From NCBI GenBank assembly GCA_016716005.1, contig JADJXE010000001.1, forward strand, positions 1,377,001 to 1,441,000: a stretch of DNA of 64,000 nucleotides, read 5' to 3'. The notes beneath the pieces were generated by a model, which had not been told where the DNA came from, searched no databases, and worked only from the letters and a program-made list of their open reading frames with translations. Shown here in pieces: positions 42,508-50,877 of the stretch (the stretch's first letter is position 1; the number at the start of each line of letters is the position of its first letter). This stretch comes from Acidimicrobiales bacterium (GTDB taxonomy: Bacteria > Actinomycetota > Acidimicrobiia > Acidimicrobiales > JADJXE01). Both the position numbers and the translations under genes were made by a program.

Positions 42508-44460
42508 TCAGGCGACGCTCGGCGCCTTGGCCACCTCGGCCAGGAACTCCTCGTTGCTCCGGAACGTCTTCATCCGATCGATGAGCAGCTCGAGACCGGC
42601 GGCGGCGCTGCCGCCCTCACCGAGGCCCGACAGGACCCGCCGGAGCTTCCACACCTGCTGCAGCTGGTTGCGGGGGAAGAGCAGCTCCTCGTGGCGGGTC
42701 GAGCTGGCGTCGACGTCGATCGCCGGGTAGATCCGCCGCTCGGCCAGCTTGCGGTCGAGCCGGAGCTCCATGTTGCCGGTGCCCTTGAACTCCTCGAAGA
42801 TCACCTCGTCCATCCGCGAGCCGGTCTCCACCAGGGCGGTGGCGAGGATCGTGAGCGAGCCGCCCTCCTCGATGTTGCGGGCCGCGCCGAAGAACTTCTT
42901 GGGCGGGTACAGGGCGCCCGTGTCGATGCCGCCCGACATGATCCGCCCGGTCGCCGGGGCCGCCAGGTTGTAGGCGCGGGCCAGGCGGGTGATGCCGTCG
43001 AGGATGATCACGACGTCCCGGCCGCTCTCCACGAGCCGCTTGGCGCGCTCGATGGCCAGCTCGGCCACGTGGGTGTGCTCGTCGGACGGCCGGTCGAACG
43101 TGGAGGCGACCACCTCGCCGCGGACCCACCGGCGCATGTCGGTGACCTCCTCGGGCCGCTCGTCGACGAGCAGCACCATGAGGTGCACGTCCGGGTTGTT
43201 CGTCTCGATCGAGCGGGCGATCTGCTTCATGATCGTGGTCTTGCCGGCCTTGGGCGGCGACACGATCAGCCCACGCTGGCCCTTCCCGATGGGGGCGATC
43301 AGGTCGATGATCCGCGCCGTCATGTTCGTGGGGTCGGCGGGGTCCTCGAGCTCGAGCTTCTGGTCGGGGAACAGCGGGGTGAGGTCCTCGAAGCGCGGCC
43401 GGTTGCGCGCCGTCTCGGGATCGCCGTCGTTCACGGTGTCGATGCGCAGCAGGGCCGGGTTCTTCTCGTTGCGGGTGGCCGGCCGACCGGCCCCCGTGAC
43501 GTGGTCGCCCTTGCGGAGGCCGAACTGGCGGGCCTGCTTCACCGAGACGTACACGTCGTCCTTGCTGGGCAGGTAGCCCTTCACCCGCAGGAACCCGTAG
43601 CCCTCGTCGCGGAGGTCGAGCATGCCGGCGACCTCGACCGGCTCGCCGGTGAAGGGCTCGTCGGGCCGCGCGTCGGGGCGGTCGCCGTGGCGGTCGCGAT
43701 CGCGATCGCGGTCGCGACCCCGCCGGCGCCGTCGCCGGTTGCCGGGCTCGGCGTCGACCTCGGGCCGGTCGGCGTCGGTGGTCGCCTCGGCCTCACGCCC
43801 GCCACCCCCCGCCTGGCCGTCGGCCCGCTCACCCCGGTCGGCGGGCACCTGGCCCTCGGCGCGCGCCTGGCCGTCGCCCCGCTCCTGGCCGCCACCGCGT
43901 GCCTGGCGGTCGCCGCGCTCCGGGCGGTCGGCCCGGTCGGCGCGGCGGGGCCGGTCGGCGCTCGCATCCGGCACCGGAGGCGCCTCACCGGCACCGGCAG
44001 CGGCATCCGCATGGGCGCCCGCCGTGCCGGACAGCTCCCAGTCGGCGGGGGGCTCGTCGAGGTGCGGCGGCCGCTCGGCCGCGACCTCGGGCGCGCCGCC
44101 CGCGGCCTCGTCGGCGGGCACGTCGGCCCTGGGCTTGCGGGCCCGGCCGCTGCTGGCGATCCGTCGGCCACCCGTCGCGGACCCGTTGGGCGGGATCGCG
44201 GGCGCGGCGGCGGGCTCGGACGTCGCACCGGCCGGGGCGACGTCGACGGCGGCCTCGTCGGAGGGCGCCGCGGAGGGCGCGGGCTCGCCTGTGGGGGCCT
44301 CGATCACGCCGGTGTGCTGCAGGATGAGATCGACGATGTCGGCCTTGCGGGCCCGGGAGCCGGGCTTCACGCCGAGGGCCGAGGCGATCGCCTGCAGCTC
44401 GTCGCGCTCCTTGCGCTCGAGCACCGATCGCTCGAGCGTCTGGGGGGTCTCCATGGTCAT
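42508..44460 (-). CDS. rho: Transcription termination factor Rho with long N-terminal insertion
   Basis: Hexameric RNA-dependent ATPase that terminates transcription. The 650-residue protein has the Rho N-terminal helix (ERKERDELQAIASALGV), then an insertion of about 200 residues (about 50-260) dominated by Ala, Pro, Gly, Asp and Arg, ending in RRRRRRGRDRDRDRDR, then the RNA-binding OSB domain (GYGFLRV) and ATPase core with Walker A PPKAGKTT, Walker B VVIILDGITRLARAYN and the Q/R loop. Such insertions are typical of actinobacterial Rho and may bind RNA or phase separate. ATG at 44460 has AGAGG six bases upstream. It has a leader of about 190 bases. Confidence 0.97.
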   Translation of the reverse strand: MTMETPQTLERSVLERKERDELQAIASALGVKPGSRARKADIVDLILQHTGVIEAPTGEPAPSAAPSDEAAVDVAPAGATSEPAAAPAIPPNGSATGGRRIASSGRARKPRADVPADEAAGGAPEVAAERPPHLDEPPADWELSGTAGAHADAAAGAGEAPPVPDASADRPRRADRADRPERGDRQARGGGQERGDGQARAEGQVPADRGERADGQAGGGGREAEATTDADRPEVDAEPGNRRRRRRGRDRDRDRDRHGDRPDARPDEPFTGEPVEVAGMLDLRDEGYGFLRVKGYLPSKDDVYVSVKQARQFGLRKGDHVTGAGRPATRNEKNPALLRIDTVNDGDPETARNRPRFEDLTPLFPDQKLELEDPADPTNMTARIIDLIAPIGKGQRGLIVSPPKAGKTTIMKQIARSIETNNPDVHLMVLLVDERPEEVTDMRRWVRGEVVASTFDRPSDEHTHVAELAIERAKRLVESGRDVVIILDGITRLARAYNLAAPATGRIMSGGIDTGALYPPKKFFGAARNIEEGGSLTILATALVETGSRMDEVIFEEFKGTGNMELRLDRKLAERRIYPAIDVDASSTRHEELLFPRNQLQQVWKLRRVLSGLGEGGSAAAGLELLIDRMKTFRSNEEFLAEVAKAPSVA

Positions 44461-44762
44461 GGAGCACCTCTTTCGTGACAAACGGTTGTCCGGCGGCACG
44501 CGGCCCCGGGGCGATGCGGGCGCAATGGACGCCACGCGCACCGGCCGGCGGAACGCCACCGGAAGAAGGAACTCCCCCCGCACCAGGCGCCGAGGCGAGC
44601 AGGGCTCGACAGGGCTGGCACCGGTGGGATGCCCGGCAACCCGGGCACCGCCACCATACAGGCGGCACCTCCCCAGGGCAACCACCCCCGCCGGTCGGGC
44701 CGCCGCGGACGGTCGGCCTCGCTCGTCCGGGCAGGCGAGCGGGCAGGCGCGACGATGGGGGC
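44461..44762. promoter_or_regulatory. rho leader and divergent promoter region
   Basis: A 302-base non-coding gap. On the minus strand: TTGCCC (44676-44681), 17 bases, TATGGT (44653-44658) is a good sigma70-type promoter, giving a rho 5' leader of roughly 185 bases. The leader contains a perfect hairpin TGCCCGG-CAAC-CCGGGCA at 44630-44647 and a small GACAA/TTGTC stem at about 44476-44489 near the ribosome-binding site. A structured leader is consistent with Rho autoregulation by attenuation. No separate promoter is obvious for the plus-strand RmlC-like gene. Confidence 0.5.
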
Positions 44763-45305
44763 GTGCACGCCGAGCCCACCTCCATCCCGGGATGCGTCGT
44801 CGTCCGCCTGACCCCCCACGCCGACGAGCGCGGCGGGCTGCTCAAGGTGTTCCAGGCCTCGACCGCCCTCGGGTTCGGGTTCGACCGGCCCGTGGCCGAG
44901 TGCCTGGTGTCGTCCTCGCACCGCGGGGTCGTCCGCGGCCTCCACTTCCAGCGCCCCCCGCACGAGCACCTGAAGCTGGTCGCCTGCATCGAGGGCGAGC
45001 TGGTCGACGTCGTCCTCGACCTGCGGCGCGGCTCGCCCACGTACGGCCATCACGAGGCGGTGCACCTCCGCGCCGCCGAACCGGCCGCAGTGCTCGTGCC
45101 GGCCGGTTGCGCCCACGGCTTCCAGGCCCTCACCGAGCCGGCGACCCTGCTGTACCTCATCAGCAGCGAGCGCGAGCCGTCGGCCGAGGGGGGCGTGCGC
45201 TGGGACTCGGCCGGCATCGCCTGGCCGCTCCCCCCGGCCGCCCTGTCCGAGCGCGACGCCGAGCTCCCGCCCCTCGAGCACCTCGCATCGCCCTTCTCGG
45301 CCTGA
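44763..45305 (+). CDS. RmlC-like dTDP-sugar 3,5-epimerase
   Basis: A 180-residue cupin of the dTDP-4-dehydrorhamnose 3,5-epimerase family. The catalytic His is in VVRGLHFQRPPHEH, the second conserved block is CIEGELVDVVLDLRRGSPTYG, and VPAGCAHGFQAL is the C-terminal cupin motif. GTG at 44763. It may supply an L-sugar or a 3-epimerised deoxysugar for the surface polysaccharide, although no rmlA, rmlB or rmlD gene is in this window. Divergent from rho and separated from the polysaccharide locus by about 11 kb. Confidence 0.88.
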   Translation: MHAEPTSIPGCVVVRLTPHADERGGLLKVFQASTALGFGFDRPVAECLVSSSHRGVVRGLHFQRPPHEHLKLVACIEGELVDVVLDLRRGSPTYGHHEAVHLRAAEPAAVLVPAGCAHGFQALTEPATLLYLISSEREPSAEGGVRWDSAGIAWPLPPAALSERDAELPPLEHLASPFSA

Positions 45306-45318
45306 CCCCCCGCTCGCG

Positions 45319-45488
45319 TCTCCATCGCGCCCACGACGTCCCAGCCGCCGCCGGCGCGCGCCACCCACACCCCCACCGCTCTCCATCGCGCCCACGACGT
45401 CCCAGCCGCCGCCGGCGCGCGCCACCCACACCCCCGCTCGCGTCTCCATCGCGCCCACGACGTCCCAGCCGCCGCCGGCGCGCGCCAC
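45319..45488. repeat. Three direct copies of a 46-base GC-rich repeat
   Basis: A 46-base core is perfectly repeated at 45319-45364, 45380-45425 and 45443-45488 (periods 61 and 63 bases), separated by related 15- and 17-base linkers. Each copy contains TCCATCGCGCCCACGACG and a GCCGCCGGCG self-complementary part. The array fills the gap between two convergent genes. The three copies are long and linkers too short for a CRISPR array. Confidence 0.9.
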
Positions 45489-45527
45489 GGCGCTGGCCGG
45501 GCCGACGCCCGGCGCGCCTCGACGACG

Positions 45528-46688
45528 TCAGTCGGCGGGGACCGGGCGCTGCACCAACCGGCTCATGAGGTGGTGGCCGGGCACCGGCTCGCAGCCGGCC
45601 ACCGCGGCCTCGTTGTAGTCACCACCGGGACCGGGGACCGCCGAATCGACCAAGAGGTACGGCACGGGGTCGGACGTGTGCGTCTTCAGGGCGATGGGTG
45701 TGCCGTGGTCGGGCAGCAGCAGGAGCCGCCAGGGCCCCAGGGCGTCGAGCCCGGTCACCAGGCCGGCGAGGATGTCGCGGTCCCACCGCTCGAGGGCGGT
45801 GATCTTCTCGCCCAGGTCGCCGGCGTGACCGGCCTCGTCGGTGGCCTCGACGTGGATGAGGTAGAGGTCGGCGCCGGCGGCCAGCTCGGCCAGGCACGAC
45901 TCGCGCTGTGCCGCGTAGTCGGTGCCGAACCCGGCCGTCATGCCGGCCACGGCCACCGGCTCGATGCCGGACAGCACGCCCAGGCCGCGCACCAGGTCGA
46001 CGGCCGACGACAGCCGGCCCTCGAGCCCGAAGCGGTCACGGAACGAGGGCATCTGGGCCTGCGGCCCCTGCCCCCAGAGCCAGATCTGGTTGGCGTCCAG
46101 CCCGAACCGGGCCACGATCGCCTTCGAGGCGTCCATCAGGGCCAGCAGGTGCGGGGCCGACGGCCCGGTCGGGAGCACGGCCGGCTTGTCGGTGAGGTCG
46201 TGGGGTGGAGTGCAGCAGGCATCCGCCCACGAGGCCGGCGCCACGACGATGTGGCGGTACTCCACGCCCGCGTGGAAGGCGACCTCGTCGGTGCCGAGCT
46301 CGCCCTCGAGGGCGGCCAGCACCTCGGCGGCGTCCTCGGAGGTGGGGTGCCCGCCGGCGAAGTCGACCATGGTGCCGTCGACGCCCACCGTCACCAGGTT
46401 GCACCGGTAGGCCACCTGGTCGGGGCGCAGCTTCAGGCCGAGGGCGGCGGCCTCGATGGGGGCGCGACCGGTGTGGTAGCGGGCCGGGTCGTAGCCGAAG
46501 ATGCTCATGTTGCCGACGTCGCTGCCCGGCGGCATCCCGGCCGGGATCACCGCCGCCCGACCGACCTCGCCCCGGGCCGCCAGGCCGGCCAGGGTCGGCA
46601 TGGAGGCCACCTCGAGCGGCGTGCGGCCGCCCAGCTCCTCGAGGGGCAGGTCGGCACAACCGTCCGGGACGCACACGACGTACTTCAT
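45528..46688 (-). CDS. ApgM-family metalloenzyme, candidate homoserine kinase
   Basis: A 386-residue alkaline-phosphatase-superfamily protein of the archaeal-type cofactor-independent phosphoglycerate mutase (apgM) family. Metal and nucleophile features are visible: VPDGCADLPLEELGG, the catalytic Ser region PGSDVGNMSIFGYDP, HVEATDEAGHAGD (Asp, His) and LLPDHGTPI (Asp, His). A branch of this family has been proposed as an alternative homoserine kinase in genomes lacking thrB. This gene occupies the thrB position, just downstream of hom and thrC and upstream of rho, which favours that role over glycolysis. ATG at 46688. Confidence 0.82.
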   Translation of the reverse strand: MKYVVCVPDGCADLPLEELGGRTPLEVASMPTLAGLAARGEVGRAAVIPAGMPPGSDVGNMSIFGYDPARYHTGRAPIEAAALGLKLRPDQVAYRCNLVTVGVDGTMVDFAGGHPTSEDAAEVLAALEGELGTDEVAFHAGVEYRHIVVAPASWADACCTPPHDLTDKPAVLPTGPSAPHLLALMDASKAIVARFGLDANQIWLWGQGPQAQMPSFRDRFGLEGRLSSAVDLVRGLGVLSGIEPVAVAGMTAGFGTDYAAQRESCLAELAAGADLYLIHVEATDEAGHAGDLGEKITALERWDRDILAGLVTGLDALGPWRLLLLPDHGTPIALKTHTSDPVPYLLVDSAVPGPGGDYNEAAVAGCEPVPGHHLMSRLVQRPVPAD

Positions 46689-46796
46689 GGCCCGCCCATC
46701 ATGCCCGGCGGGCGCCGCCGCCCGCACAGGTGGCGCGCCGCGATCCCAGCCGTGGCGCACGGCGAGGAGGCGGCCGCCGGCGAGGGCCCGGTTCGG

Positions 46797-48254
46797 TCAG
46801 CGAGCGACGGCGGCCCGACCGGCCACGTACGCCGTCACGGCAGCGAGGTCGTTGGGCAGCGTGACGCAGCGCTCCTCGCGCTCGAACAGGTCGGCCAGGT
46901 GGGGCGGCAGGGCGGGGCGCACCCCGGTGGCCTGCTCGACGGCGTCGGGGAACTTGGCCGGGTGGGCGGTGGCCAGCACCACCATGGGCGGGCGGGCCTC
47001 GCCGTCGACCCACGGCGCTGGTCGGGCGGCTCGAGCCGCGCCCAGGCCCACCGCCGAGTGCGGGTCGAGGAGCACGCCGGCGGCCCGGTAGGTGTCGGCG
47101 ATGACGGCACGCGTGGCGTCGTCGTCGAGGCGCGCACCCGTGAACAGCCGGCGGACCTCGGCCGTCTGCTCCGGCGAGGTGACCAGGTGGCCGGTGGCGC
47201 GGAACTGGCGGATCTGGGCCGCCGTGGCCGCGCCGTCGTGCTCGTTGAGCTCGAAGAGCAGGCGCTCGAAGTTGCTCGACACCTGGATGTCCATGCTCGG
47301 GCTGATCGTGGGGTGCACGGTGGCGACGTCCATCGACCCGGTGGCCAGGTACCGGGTGAGGATGTCGTTGCGGTTGCTGCCCACCACCAGCTGCTCGACC
47401 GGCAGGCCGGTGCGGACGGCGATCCAGCCGGCTAGCACGTTGCCGAAGTTGCCGGTCGGCACGGCGAAGCTGACCGACCGGCTGGGTGCGCCGAGGGCCA
47501 GCGCGGCGGTGACGTAGTAGACGACCTGGGCCATCACCCGCGCCCAGTTGATGGAGTTCACGGCCGAGAGCCGGAGCCGGTCCCGGAGCGCCTCGTCGGC
47601 GAACATGGCCTTCACCAGGTCCTGGCAGTCGTCGAAGGTCCCCTCGACGGCCAGGTTGTGGACGTTCGGCGACAGCACCGTGGTCATCTGGCGGCGCTGC
47701 ACCTCGGACACCCGGCCGGCGGGGTGGAGCATGAAGATCTCCACGGCGTCGCGGTCGCGCACCGCCTCGATGGCGGCCGAGCCGGTGTCGCCGGACGTCG
47801 CTCCCACGATGGTCAGGCGCTCGCCCCGGCGGGCGAGCTCGTGGTCGAAGAGCCGCCCCACCAGCTGGAGCGCCACGTCCTTGAAGGCGAGCGTGGGGCC
47901 GTGGAACAGCTCGAGCAGCCACTCGTCGGCGTCGAGCTGCACGAGGGGAACCACGGCCGGGTGCCGGAACGCGGCGTACGCCTCGGCCACGATCGCCTCG
48001 AACGCTGCCCGGTCGATGGCACCGGCCACGTAGGGCCACATCACCTCGACCGCGGTCTCGGCGTAGGAGTGGGCGGCGAGCCGTTCCAGCCGCCCGAGCG
48101 ACGGCCACGAGGCCGGCACGTAGAGGCCCCCGTCACGGGCGAGCCCGGTGAGGAGGGCGTCGCCGAAGCCGAGCGGCCGGGCCTCGCCCCGGGTCGAGAC
48201 GTAGCGCATCGGCGCGGCGGCGTCCGGGACCCGGCCTGCGGCGCTGGCCACCAT
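46797..48254 (-). CDS. thrC: Threonine synthase
   Basis: PLP enzyme making threonine from O-phosphohomoserine. The 485-residue long-form (type 1) enzyme has the N-terminal RYVSTRGEARPLGFGDALLTGLA, DGGLYVP, the PLP lysine Lys125 in FHGPTLAFKDVALQ, ATSGDTGSAA and the phosphate-binding PTGNFGNVLAG. It starts just after hom (ATG 48254); an internal ATG at 48209 matches the usual family start and is equally possible. Needs a homoserine kinase, for which the next gene is the candidate. Confidence 0.95.
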   Translation of the reverse strand: MVASAAGRVPDAAAPMRYVSTRGEARPLGFGDALLTGLARDGGLYVPASWPSLGRLERLAAHSYAETAVEVMWPYVAGAIDRAAFEAIVAEAYAAFRHPAVVPLVQLDADEWLLELFHGPTLAFKDVALQLVGRLFDHELARRGERLTIVGATSGDTGSAAIEAVRDRDAVEIFMLHPAGRVSEVQRRQMTTVLSPNVHNLAVEGTFDDCQDLVKAMFADEALRDRLRLSAVNSINWARVMAQVVYYVTAALALGAPSRSVSFAVPTGNFGNVLAGWIAVRTGLPVEQLVVGSNRNDILTRYLATGSMDVATVHPTISPSMDIQVSSNFERLLFELNEHDGAATAAQIRQFRATGHLVTSPEQTAEVRRLFTGARLDDDATRAVIADTYRAAGVLLDPHSAVGLGAARAARPAPWVDGEARPPMVVLATAHPAKFPDAVEQATGVRPALPPHLADLFEREERCVTLPNDLAAVTAYVAGRAAVAR

Positions 48255-48256
48255 GA

Positions 48257-49549
48257 TCAGGCCGGTCCCAGGACGCGCAGCAGGCCGCCGACCCGCTCGA
48301 CCGCGTCGAGGCCCCGAAGCCCGTGCAGGGTCGCCTGCACGCTGGCTTCGCGCGCCTCGTGGGTGATGAGGACCAGCCGGGCCTCGGCCCCGAGACCCTC
48401 CTGCTCCATGGAGCGGATCGAGACGCCGTGCTCGCCGAACACGCCGGCGACCGCCGCCAGCACACCGGGCCGGTCGGCCACGTCGAGGGTCAGGCAGTAC
48501 TCCGAGCTCACGTCGTCGATCGGGCGGATGCGGGCCTTGGCCAGCGACCCGATGCTGGCGTGGGCACCCTTGCGCAGGTTGGCAGCGGCGTCCACGAGAT
48601 CGCCGAGCACGGCGCTGGCCGTGGGCGACCCCCCGGCGCCCCGGCCGAAGAACATCAGCGACCCGACCGCGTCGCCCTCGACGAAGACGGCGTTGTAGCT
48701 CTCGCGCACCGACGCCAGCGGGTGGCTGGTGGGGACCATGGCCGGGTGGACCCGCACCGACACGTCGCCCCCGGCCTCGACCTGCTCGGCGATGGCGAGC
48801 AGCTTCACCACGTAGCCCAGCCGGTGGGCCATGGCGATGTCGGCCGCAGTGACGCCGCTGATGCCTTCGCGGTACACGTCGCCCGCCACCACGCGCACGC
48901 CGAACGCGATCGACGCCAGGATGGCCGCCTTGGCCCCGGCGTCGAAGCCCTCCACGTCGGCGGTGGGGTCGCGCTCGGCGTACCCGAGCCCCTGCGCGTC
49001 GGCCAGGGCGTCGGCATAGGACGCGCCCTCCTCGGTCATCCGCGTGAGGATGAAGTTGGTCGTGCCGTTCACGATGCCGATCACGCGGGTGATGCGCTCG
49101 CCGACCAGCGACTCGCGCAGCGGCCGCACCAGTGGGATGCCACCGGCGACGGCTGCCTCGAACAGCAGGTCGACCCCGGCCTCGTCGGCCGCCGCGAACA
49201 GCTCGGCCCCCACGTTGGCGAGCAGCTCCTTGTTCGCGGTGATCACCGGCTTGCCGTGCCCGAGCGCCGCGAGGATCAGCTCTCGCGCCGGCTCGATGCC
49301 ACCGATCACCTCGACCACGACGTCGACGGACGGATCGGCCACCACCGCGGCGGCGTCGTGGGTGAGCACGCCCTCGGGCAGCTCGACCGACCGCTCACGG
49401 GCGACGTTGCGCACCGCCACCCGAGCGATCTCGAGCCGGAGGCCGGTGCGGGCGGCGATGGCGTCGCCCTGGCTGCCGACGAGCGACACCAGCGCGGCAC
49501 CCACGTTGCCGCAGCCGAGGAGGCCTACCCGGATCGTCGTCACGTCCAC
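48257..49549 (-). CDS. hom: Homoserine dehydrogenase with ACT domain
   Basis: NAD(P)-dependent reduction of aspartate semialdehyde to homoserine. The 430-residue monofunctional enzyme has GLLGCGNVG (9-17), the VNGTTNFILTRM and GYAERDPTADVEGFDAGAKAA signatures with the catalytic Lys, and a C-terminal ACT domain from about residue 350 (DRPGVLAAVAGVFGEHGVSI) for threonine feedback. No aspartokinase is fused. GTG start, with TACCGT ending eight bases upstream. Confidence 0.97.
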   Translation of the reverse strand: MDVTTIRVGLLGCGNVGAALVSLVGSQGDAIAARTGLRLEIARVAVRNVARERSVELPEGVLTHDAAAVVADPSVDVVVEVIGGIEPARELILAALGHGKPVITANKELLANVGAELFAAADEAGVDLLFEAAVAGGIPLVRPLRESLVGERITRVIGIVNGTTNFILTRMTEEGASYADALADAQGLGYAERDPTADVEGFDAGAKAAILASIAFGVRVVAGDVYREGISGVTAADIAMAHRLGYVVKLLAIAEQVEAGGDVSVRVHPAMVPTSHPLASVRESYNAVFVEGDAVGSLMFFGRGAGGSPTASAVLGDLVDAAANLRKGAHASIGSLAKARIRPIDDVSSEYCLTLDVADRPGVLAAVAGVFGEHGVSIRSMEQEGLGAEARLVLITHEAREASVQATLHGLRGLDAVERVGGLLRVLGPA

Positions 49550-49557
49550 GGCCGATC

Positions 49558-49563
49558 ACGGTA
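49558..49563 (-). promoter_or_regulatory. TACCGT -10 element before hom
   Basis: Minus-strand TACCGT ends eight bases before the hom GTG in the 52-base gap after lysA. Suggests an internal leaderless promoter for hom-thrC. Confidence 0.42.
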
Positions 49564-49601
49564 CCGGGTGCGCCCCGGCCGCCCCAACGGGTTCCGGATC
49601 G

Positions 49602-50873
49602 TCAGAGGTCGAAGCGCAGGAGGTCGTCGAGCGTCTCGCGCCGCACCACGAGCCGCGCCTGGCCCCCCGCCGCGAACACGACGGCCGGGCGGGGGACCTT
49701 GTTGTAGGCGGAGCCCATCGAGTGCCCGTAGGCACCGGTGACGGGCGTGGCCAGCACGTCGCCCACGGCCAGGTCGGCGGGCACACGGGCGTCGTGCACC
49801 AGCACGTCGCCCGACTCGCAGTGCTTGCCCACGACCCGCACGGCGCGGGGTCGGTCGGCGAGGGTCGCGCGGGGCAGGAACGCCTCGTAGCCGCTGCCGT
49901 AGAGGACCGGGCGCGGGTTGTCGCTCATCCCTCCGTCGACGGCCACGTACGTGCGCACGCCGGGGATGTCCTTGACCGTGCCCACCCGGTACAGGGTGAC
50001 CGCCGCCTGGGCGACGATGGCCCGGCCAGGCTCCACGTAGAGCCGCTCGACCTCCACACGGCTCCCGGCCAGCGCGTGGCGGAGGGCGGTCGCCCACTCG
50101 GTGAGCGTGGGCGCCTGCTCCCCGGCCACGTAGGCGACGCCCAGCCCGCCGCCGAGCGACAGCTCCGGCAGCCCGAGCGGCCGCACGAACCCCGCGAGCA
50201 GCTCGGTGGCCAGCTCGAACGAGCGCACGTCGAAGATCTGGCTGCCGATGTGGGTGTGGACGCCCACGAGCTCCACCGACGCCGAGGCCCGGCACCGCTC
50301 CACGGCCGGGCCGGCCAGGCCGGCCTCGAGGCCGAACCCGAACTTGGAGTCGTCCTGCCCTGTGCGCACGTACTCGTGGGTGTGGGCCTCGACCCCGGGG
50401 GTCACCCGCACCAGCACCTTCGGTGTTGGCAGGCCCTCGGCGTGGAGGAGCTCGAGTCGGTCGAGCTCGTCGGACGAGTCGACCACGATCCGGCCCACCC
50501 CCACCTCGAGCGCGGCGCGCAGCTCGTCGAGGCCCTTGTTGTTGCCGTGGAGCACCAGCCGCTCGGGTGGCACCCCGGCGGCCAGGGCCACGTGCAGCTC
50601 GCCGCCGGTGGCCACGTCGAGGAGGAGCCCCTCCTCGTGGACCAGGCGGGCCATGGCCACGCAGAGGAACGCCTTGGTGGCGTAGGTGACACCGTCGCCG
50701 AACGCGTCGACCGCCTCCCGGCACCGGGCCCGGAGGTGCGCCTCGTCGTAGACGAACAGCGGCGTGCCGTGCTGGGCCGCCAGGTCGAGCACGTCGCACC
50801 CGCCGATCGCCAGGCGACCCTCGGCCGTGACCCGTGCCGTGTCGGGCAGGAGGTGGATCGGCAGCGACGACAC
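49602..50873 (-). CDS. lysA: Diaminopimelate decarboxylase
   Basis: PLP enzyme for the last step of lysine synthesis. The 423-residue protein has the PLP lysine Lys67 (YATKAF), the HTHIGSQ phosphate-binding motif, EPGRAIVAQA and the C-terminal CESGD substrate-binding block, all complete. GTG at 50873, four bases after the argS stop. The order argS-lysA-hom matches other actinobacteria. Confidence 0.97.
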   Translation of the reverse strand: MSSLPIHLLPDTARVTAEGRLAIGGCDVLDLAAQHGTPLFVYDEAHLRARCREAVDAFGDGVTYATKAFLCVAMARLVHEEGLLLDVATGGELHVALAAGVPPERLVLHGNNKGLDELRAALEVGVGRIVVDSSDELDRLELLHAEGLPTPKVLVRVTPGVEAHTHEYVRTGQDDSKFGFGLEAGLAGPAVERCRASASVELVGVHTHIGSQIFDVRSFELATELLAGFVRPLGLPELSLGGGLGVAYVAGEQAPTLTEWATALRHALAGSRVEVERLYVEPGRAIVAQAAVTLYRVGTVKDIPGVRTYVAVDGGMSDNPRPVLYGSGYEAFLPRATLADRPRAVRVVGKHCESGDVLVHDARVPADLAVGDVLATPVTGAYGHSMGSAYNKVPRPAVVFAAGGQARLVVRRETLDDLLRFDL

Positions 50874-50877
50874 GCGC

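Noticed and set aside
44457..45488. Minus-strand open frame reading WDVVGAME repeats through the 46-base repeat array
   Set aside because: It runs antisense to the RmlC-like gene and its repetitive peptide is just a translation of the DNA repeat; no start or ribosome-binding site.
45319..45488. The 46-base repeats as a CRISPR array
   Set aside because: Three copies only, linkers of 15-17 bases that are similar to one another, no cas genes nearby.
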